Assembly: GCA_963791295.1 (NCBI GenBank)
Contig: CAWBRY010000003.1
Location: 341,466-405,465, forward strand
Length of the DNA: 64,000 nucleotides
Source: CAWBRY01 sp963791295
GTDB lineage: Bacteria; Bacteroidota; Bacteroidia; Chitinophagales; Chitinophagaceae
Direction of reading: 5' to 3'
Part shown: positions 59,788-64,000 of the stretch, piece by piece
Layout: each line of letters begins with the position of its first letter
How positions within the stretch are numbered: the first letter of the stretch is position 1
Translations under genes and position numbers: made by a program
The notes under the pieces: generated by a model
What the model saw: only the letters and a program-made list of their open reading frames with translations
Databases searched by the model: none
What the model was told of the DNA's origin: nothing

Positions 59788-61242
59788 ATGGCGTTACTCA
59801 GATATGAATCACAGGTAAGACCACCACTGGTCGAAGGCGAAAAGGACTATCACCAGGTGACGGAAGATATCTGTCGCCCGGTAGAAGCCAGGCCCACCAA
59901 ATTGTGGTGGATCGGTTTTATCATTTCGGTGTTGGTCCTGTGCTTTGGTATTTTGTCTGTGACAATGGAAGTGATCTATGGAACAGGTCAATGGAATCTG
60001 AATAGGACGGTTGGTTGGGGTTGGGACATTACCAATTTTGTATGGTGGATCGGTATCGGTCACGCCGGTACGCTGATATCCGCTATCTTATTGCTTTTCC
60101 GCCAGGGATGGCGAACCGGTGTGAACCGCGCTGCTGAAGCCATGACCATCTTTGCGGTGATATGTGCCGGTCAATTTCCAATCTGGCACATGGGTCGTGT
60201 TTGGGTTGCATTCTTTACCCTTCCGTATCCGAACACCCGCGGTCCCTTATGGGTGAATTTTAATTCACCGCTGCTGTGGGACGTATTTGCAATCTCCACC
60301 TACTTCACCGTATCATTGTTATTCTGGTATTGTGGCTTATTGCCTGACCTGGCGACCTTGCGTGACCGGGCAAGAAAAAAATGGAGAAAATTATTTTATG
60401 GAGTTGCTGCATTTGGATGGACGGGAAGTACCAAACATTGGCAGCGTCACGAAGCATTATCACTTGTACTGGCGGGCTTAAGCACGCCCCTGGTATTGTC
60501 TGTGCATACGATCGTGTCCTTCGACTTCGCAACCTCGGTAGTTCCCGGTTGGCACACTACAATATTCCCACCTTACTTCGTTGCAGGAGCGATATTTTCC
60601 GGGTTTGCCATGGTTCAAACGCTATTGGTAGTGACCCGAAAAGTATTGCGGCTGGAAGAATATATTACCCTTGAGCATATCGATGTGATGAATAAAGTAA
60701 TCGTGCTGACCGGTTCGATCGTCGGTATTGCTTATCTCACGGAATTGTTCATGGCCTGGTATTCACACGTGCCATACGAACATTTTGCATTTTTCCAGAA
60801 CCGCGCTAATCTCTTCAGTCCCTACGGTTGGAGTTATTGGATCATGATGTTTTGTAATGTGGCGTCCCCGCAAATTTTCTGGTTTAGAAAATTCAGAAGA
60901 AGCCTCATCATTACTTTCTTCATGTCCATACTGATCAATATCGGAATGTGGTTCGAGCGGTTTGTGATCATTGTGACTTCGGTGTACCGAGACTACTTGC
61001 CGGCTGCGTGGAGTACTTACTATAAACCCACTATTTGGGAGGTTGGCTTTTACATGGGAACATTCGGACTATTCTTTACCTGTTATTTCCTGTTTTCTAA
61101 ATTTTTCCCGGTGATCGCTATTGCCGAGATCAAACATATATTGAAACGAAGTGGCGAGAATTACAAGCAAAAGATGGCGGGCATTGAAAAAGAAACCACA
61201 GAAGAATTCATGGAAACCCATGGTCACGATCACGGAGCGTAA
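59788..61242 (+). CDS. actC: Alternative complex III subunit ActC (NrfD-like membrane protein)
   Basis: A 484-residue polytopic subunit with about ten transmembrane helices of the NrfD/PsrC type. Conserved features include GYGTGQWNLNRTVGWGWD-like sequence (TVGWGWDITNFVWWIGIGHA) and FPIWHMGRVWVAFFTLPYPN. It is expected to bind menaquinol at the interface with ActB. It starts 28 bp after actB and precedes actD by 32 bp. Confidence 0.95.
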   Translation: MALLRYESQVRPPLVEGEKDYHQVTEDICRPVEARPTKLWWIGFIISVLVLCFGILSVTMEVIYGTGQWNLNRTVGWGWDITNFVWWIGIGHAGTLISAILLLFRQGWRTGVNRAAEAMTIFAVICAGQFPIWHMGRVWVAFFTLPYPNTRGPLWVNFNSPLLWDVFAISTYFTVSLLFWYCGLLPDLATLRDRARKKWRKLFYGVAAFGWTGSTKHWQRHEALSLVLAGLSTPLVLSVHTIVSFDFATSVVPGWHTTIFPPYFVAGAIFSGFAMVQTLLVVTRKVLRLEEYITLEHIDVMNKVIVLTGSIVGIAYLTELFMAWYSHVPYEHFAFFQNRANLFSPYGWSYWIMMFCNVASPQIFWFRKFRRSLIITFFMSILINIGMWFERFVIIVTSVYRDYLPAAWSTYYKPTIWEVGFYMGTFGLFFTCYFLFSKFFPVIAIAEIKHILKRSGENYKQKMAGIEKETTEEFMETHGHDHGA

Positions 61243-61274
61243 TTTGGTTTTGAAAATAAATTATTGAACCAGGT

Positions 61275-61865
61275 ATGAGTGTAAAAAAATTTGTCGTTGG
61301 CAATTTCGATGATGAGGCGGTATTGTTTCCGGCTATAAAGAAAGTACGGCGGTCGGGATACAAGATACATGACGTGTTCACTCCCTTTCCTATTCATGGG
61401 TTGGACAAGGCATTAGGTCTTCGGGATACCAGCCTGCACACTGCCGGCTTCATCTATGCCATCACCGGTACTTGTACCGCCCTGGGTTTTATAACGTGGG
61501 CGTTGACCATCGACTGGCAGTTGAATTTCGGAGGAAAGCCATTTTTTTCGCTGCCGGCCTGGATACCTATTACGTTTGAGCTGACCGTTTTGTTTTCATC
61601 TATCGGCATGGTACTTACATTTTGCTATCTATGCCAAATGGCGCCTTTTGTAAAGAAAGATCATTTCAATCCGCGGTCGACCGATGACACTTTTGTAATG
61701 GTGCTGGAATGCACTGACAGAACAAATGATGCAGATCTGATTGCATTCATGGAGAGCATCGGAGCAAAAGGAACTGAAGTGCAACATAGAGAAACAGGAT
61801 GGTGGCTGGGACGATATGACAAGGACACGATGAGGTTTGGTAAAAAACCAGAACTCGCACACTAA
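61275..61865 (+). CDS. actD: Alternative complex III subunit ActD (DUF3341)
   Basis: A 196-residue membrane protein of the DUF3341 family. The N-terminal soluble part contains GYKIHDVFTPFPIHGLDKAL, and two transmembrane helices cover about 55-75 and 95-118. The C-terminal part is soluble. In known complexes this subunit packs against ActC. The gene spacing (32 and 17 bp) fits co-translation. Confidence 0.93.
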   Translation: MSVKKFVVGNFDDEAVLFPAIKKVRRSGYKIHDVFTPFPIHGLDKALGLRDTSLHTAGFIYAITGTCTALGFITWALTIDWQLNFGGKPFFSLPAWIPITFELTVLFSSIGMVLTFCYLCQMAPFVKKDHFNPRSTDDTFVMVLECTDRTNDADLIAFMESIGAKGTEVQHRETGWWLGRYDKDTMRFGKKPELAH

Positions 61866-61882
61866 TTAATAATTGTATAGGG

Positions 61883-62518
61883 ATGAAAAGGCTAATGATC
61901 ATATTCGGATGCTTGTTGCTGGTGATCTCGTTGACCAATTGCAAAAAAGTTCGACGCAGCACGGGAAGGGCCTATATGCCGGATATGTATTATAGCCGCG
62001 CTTATGAGACTTATTCATCCACTGAAGCTTTGCAAAAGGAAGGGGTCCATTATACTTCCATGCCTGTTCCCGGGACAATGGCGCGCGATGATGTGAATCC
62101 CTATCCATTGAAGAATGATTCCGCAGGATATGCTCAATCGGCGATGATAAAAAATCCATTGGATTCAGGTTCTATAAACATGGTTGAATCCGAGAGATTA
62201 TACCTGGTTAATTGTGCTATTTGTCATGGTTCCAAGCTCGATGGAAATGGCCCACTATGGAAAGGCGGAAATGGACCGTTTCCCGCAGCGCCTAAGAATT
62301 TTATGGATGCGACCATGAAACAAATGACTGAAGGCACCATGTTCCATTCGGTCACCTATGGAAAGAACCTGATGGGTTCATATGCTTCACAGCTAAATGT
62401 AAAGCAACGGTGGATGGTGATTGCATATGTTAAATCAAAACAAGGTGGCGGCGCACCTAAGGATACGACAGCGGCAGCCACTCCAAAAATTGATTCGACG
62501 GCGCAGGGCACTAAATAA
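61883..62518 (+). CDS. actE: Alternative complex III subunit ActE, monohaem cytochrome lipoprotein
   Basis: A 211-residue cytochrome. The signal ends in a lipobox-like SLTNC at 16-20. A single haem site CAICH is near 112-116. The segment FPAAPKNFMDATMKQMTEG is typical of ActE. A Thr/Ala-rich tail follows. It mediates electron exit toward the oxidase. It starts 17 bp after actD. Confidence 0.93.
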   Translation: MKRLMIIFGCLLLVISLTNCKKVRRSTGRAYMPDMYYSRAYETYSSTEALQKEGVHYTSMPVPGTMARDDVNPYPLKNDSAGYAQSAMIKNPLDSGSINMVESERLYLVNCAICHGSKLDGNGPLWKGGNGPFPAAPKNFMDATMKQMTEGTMFHSVTYGKNLMGSYASQLNVKQRWMVIAYVKSKQGGGAPKDTTAAATPKIDSTAQGTK

Positions 62519-62553
62519 GCGCTTTGGATATTTGAAATTATAAAAGAATACTG

Positions 62554-63792
62554 ATGGCAATTAGGGAACAATTTGTTATACCAAAGAGATACAACACGAT
62601 CTCCATTGCATTAATGGTGATCGGTGTATTGGCCATTGCTGTTTTATTCATCGCCTTTGGATCCAGTAGCGACGTGCACAAGCAGGCGAGGTTCTGGGCA
62701 TCGCTGCTGCAAAACAGTGTTTACTTTTTGTTGGTGGTTAATGCAGCCATGTTCTTTATTTGCGCCACAACGCTGGCCTGGGGCGGTTGGCAGATGGCCT
62801 TTCGTCGGGTATCTGAAGCGATATCATCAGCAGTGCCTATCATCGGAGTGATAAGTGGGGTCATCCTCATGGCAATATGTTTCGGAGGAAACCATGAGAT
62901 CTACCATTGGGCAAGGCCTAAGAGTGAACTCGATGAAACGATATTATATAAATCCGGTTTTTTAAATAAGGGATTTTTTGGAGTGTGGACAGTGATCACG
63001 ATTGGCGGATGGTGGCTCCTGGGACGAAAAATGAGAATGCTTTCCCGGAGCATTGACGATACACCACTGGACACTGAAGCAGGTAAGAAGTATATCTGGA
63101 AGAATACGGTGTGGGCCGCAGTATATATTGTATTCTTCGCATTGACTATCATGTCGTCGATCCCCTGGTTGTGGCTGATGAGCATTGATGCACATTGGTA
63201 CAGCACGATGTATAGCTGGTACACCTTTGCGAGCACATTCGTGGCTGGCATCGCGCTCATTACCTTGTTTGTAGTTTTTCTAAAAAATAACAATTACCTG
63301 GAACTGGTGAACCAGGAACACCTGCATGACCTGGGCAAATTCCTGTTTGCATTTTCCATATTCTGGACCTATCTCTGGTTCTCTCAATTCATGCTTATTT
63401 GGTATAGTAATCAACCGGAGGAAACAATTTATTTCATCAACCGGATCGGCAACCAGGCCCGGAGCAGTCCTTATGCAGGAATATTCTGGCTGATGTTCCT
63501 GATGAATTTCCTGGCGCCGATCTTAATATTAATGAGTAAGCCAGCCAAAAGGAATTATGCGACCATTACTTTCATGTCGCTGCTTATTCTGTTTGGTCAT
63601 TGGCTTGACTTTTACCAGATGGTTTTTCCGGGCCCCTCACCGGATAAGGTACCGATGATGATCGCTGATTTTGGGGTGGGACTGGGCTTTGTGGGATTGA
63701 TCATGTATGTAACTGCCAGAACGTTGAGCAGATCGCCGCTGCTGGCAAGAAATCATCCGTTTGTAAAAGAAAGTGTTATTCATCATACGTAG
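62554..63792 (+). CDS. actF: Alternative complex III subunit ActF (second quinol-site NrfD-like membrane protein)
   Basis: A 412-residue polytopic membrane protein with about ten helices, related to ActC. HEIYHWARP near 112 and FGHWLDFYQMVFPGPSPDKV near 348-367 mark it as ActF. It is thought to be a structural partner of ActC. Start at 62554 is the natural one, 35 bp after actE. coxB follows 38 bp downstream, joining the complex III genes to the oxidase. Confidence 0.94.
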   Translation: MAIREQFVIPKRYNTISIALMVIGVLAIAVLFIAFGSSSDVHKQARFWASLLQNSVYFLLVVNAAMFFICATTLAWGGWQMAFRRVSEAISSAVPIIGVISGVILMAICFGGNHEIYHWARPKSELDETILYKSGFLNKGFFGVWTVITIGGWWLLGRKMRMLSRSIDDTPLDTEAGKKYIWKNTVWAAVYIVFFALTIMSSIPWLWLMSIDAHWYSTMYSWYTFASTFVAGIALITLFVVFLKNNNYLELVNQEHLHDLGKFLFAFSIFWTYLWFSQFMLIWYSNQPEETIYFINRIGNQARSSPYAGIFWLMFLMNFLAPILILMSKPAKRNYATITFMSLLILFGHWLDFYQMVFPGPSPDKVPMMIADFGVGLGFVGLIMYVTARTLSRSPLLARNHPFVKESVIHHT

Positions 63793-63830
63793 TTATGGCT
63801 GCTGAATAGGGCGGCACCAAAAAATAGGTT

Positions 63831-64000
63831 ATGCAAAGTTTATTTGTTGTTTTGATACTGCTGCTGGGCTTTCTGATCACTTTTCAGATTGCCAAAGCAA
63901 GTGAGTATGTGGCAGTGATACGAGGAGAAGAAAAAGCGCAAAGACAGAGTAACCGTATCAATGGGTTCATGCTGCTGATGTTTCTTATTCTTGGTTTGAT
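63831..64000 (+). CDS. coxB: Cytochrome c oxidase subunit II, N-terminal part (cut by window edge)
   Basis: The first 56 codons. MQSLFVVLILLLGFLITFQI is the first transmembrane helix. ASEYVAVIRGEEKAQRQSNR and NGFMLLMFLILGL follow and match the start of Bacteroidota CoxB. Its place directly after actF is the usual ActABCDEF-coxBA order, and fits an ACIII-oxidase supercomplex. Confidence 0.88.
   Translation, partial: MQSLFVVLILLLGFLITFQIAKASEYVAVIRGEEKAQRQSNRINGFMLLMFLILGL

Noticed and set aside
1..64000. tRNA, rRNA, CRISPR, insertion-sequence or prophage features
   Set aside because: No cloverleaf, repeat-spacer arrays, transposase or phage genes were found on reading both strands.

Overview
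The window reads as chromosomal DNA of a Bacteroidota bacterium, most likely in or near the Chitinophagaceae. The evidence is internal. At least fourteen genes are preceded by an exact match to the Bacteroidota -7 promoter element TAnnTTTG. Most genes lack a clear Shine-Dalgarno sequence. The gene content is also typical: an IPExxxVDY protein, the MqnC futalosine menaquinone step, an outer-membrane beta-barrel protein with a carboxypeptidase-like N-terminal domain, and a full alternative complex III operon leading into cytochrome oxidase. No rRNA, tRNA, CRISPR array, insertion sequence or prophage was seen.

Layout. 1-229 is the start of a truncated ChrA-type transporter. 330-7268 holds an M20 amidohydrolase, FeoB, an M28/PDZ peptidase lipoprotein, an IPExxxVDY protein, a pterin dehydratase and a CtlX-type hydrolase. 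7257-10860 is a selenium module: selD and mnmH (tRNA 2-selenouridine synthase) flank an unrecognised secreted protein that overlaps mnmH. Next come rho, asnS and a tandem universal stress protein. 15410-18530 is a DUF4440-PadR-PspC operon whose promoter is embedded in inverted repeats. gcvT, an SRPBCC protein, comB and a SWIM/SNF2 helicase follow. 25151-28057 is a large beta-barrel protein. After it comes a scar: a possible 56-residue gene on the minus strand, and a chimera of a truncated beta-barrel gene with the DNA-binding end of an OmpR-type regulator (28551-29017).

29047-42104 is mostly metabolic: nagA, a dihaem cytochrome c, a split Ada system (AraC-methyltransferase plus a separate Ada metal-binding-like protein), a Rieske oxygenase, an MFS transporter, mqnC, an aspartyl protease, an M16 peptidase pair and a fused 2-oxoacid dehydrogenase E1. 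42141-54968 is a run of minus-strand genes. It includes a sulfurtransferase and a tight cluster of exported hydrolases (D-aminoacylase type, two beta-lactamase-fold serine hydrolases, one penicillin acylase). Interleaved are a DUF1624-type membrane acyltransferase and two paralogous small membrane proteins. It ends upstream with a DUF6787-PurN fusion.

55238-64000 is the actABCDEF operon followed by the start of coxB. With mqnC it outlines a menaquinol to alternative complex III to cytochrome oxidase chain. actB is interrupted by a frameshift near 58194-58240, and ActA carries six CXXCH motifs rather than five. The points most worth checking are the actB frameshift, the beta-barrel/OmpR chimera, the DUF6787-PurN fusion, the split Ada pair, the hydrolase cluster with its two paralogous membrane proteins, and the PadR-linked inverted repeats.
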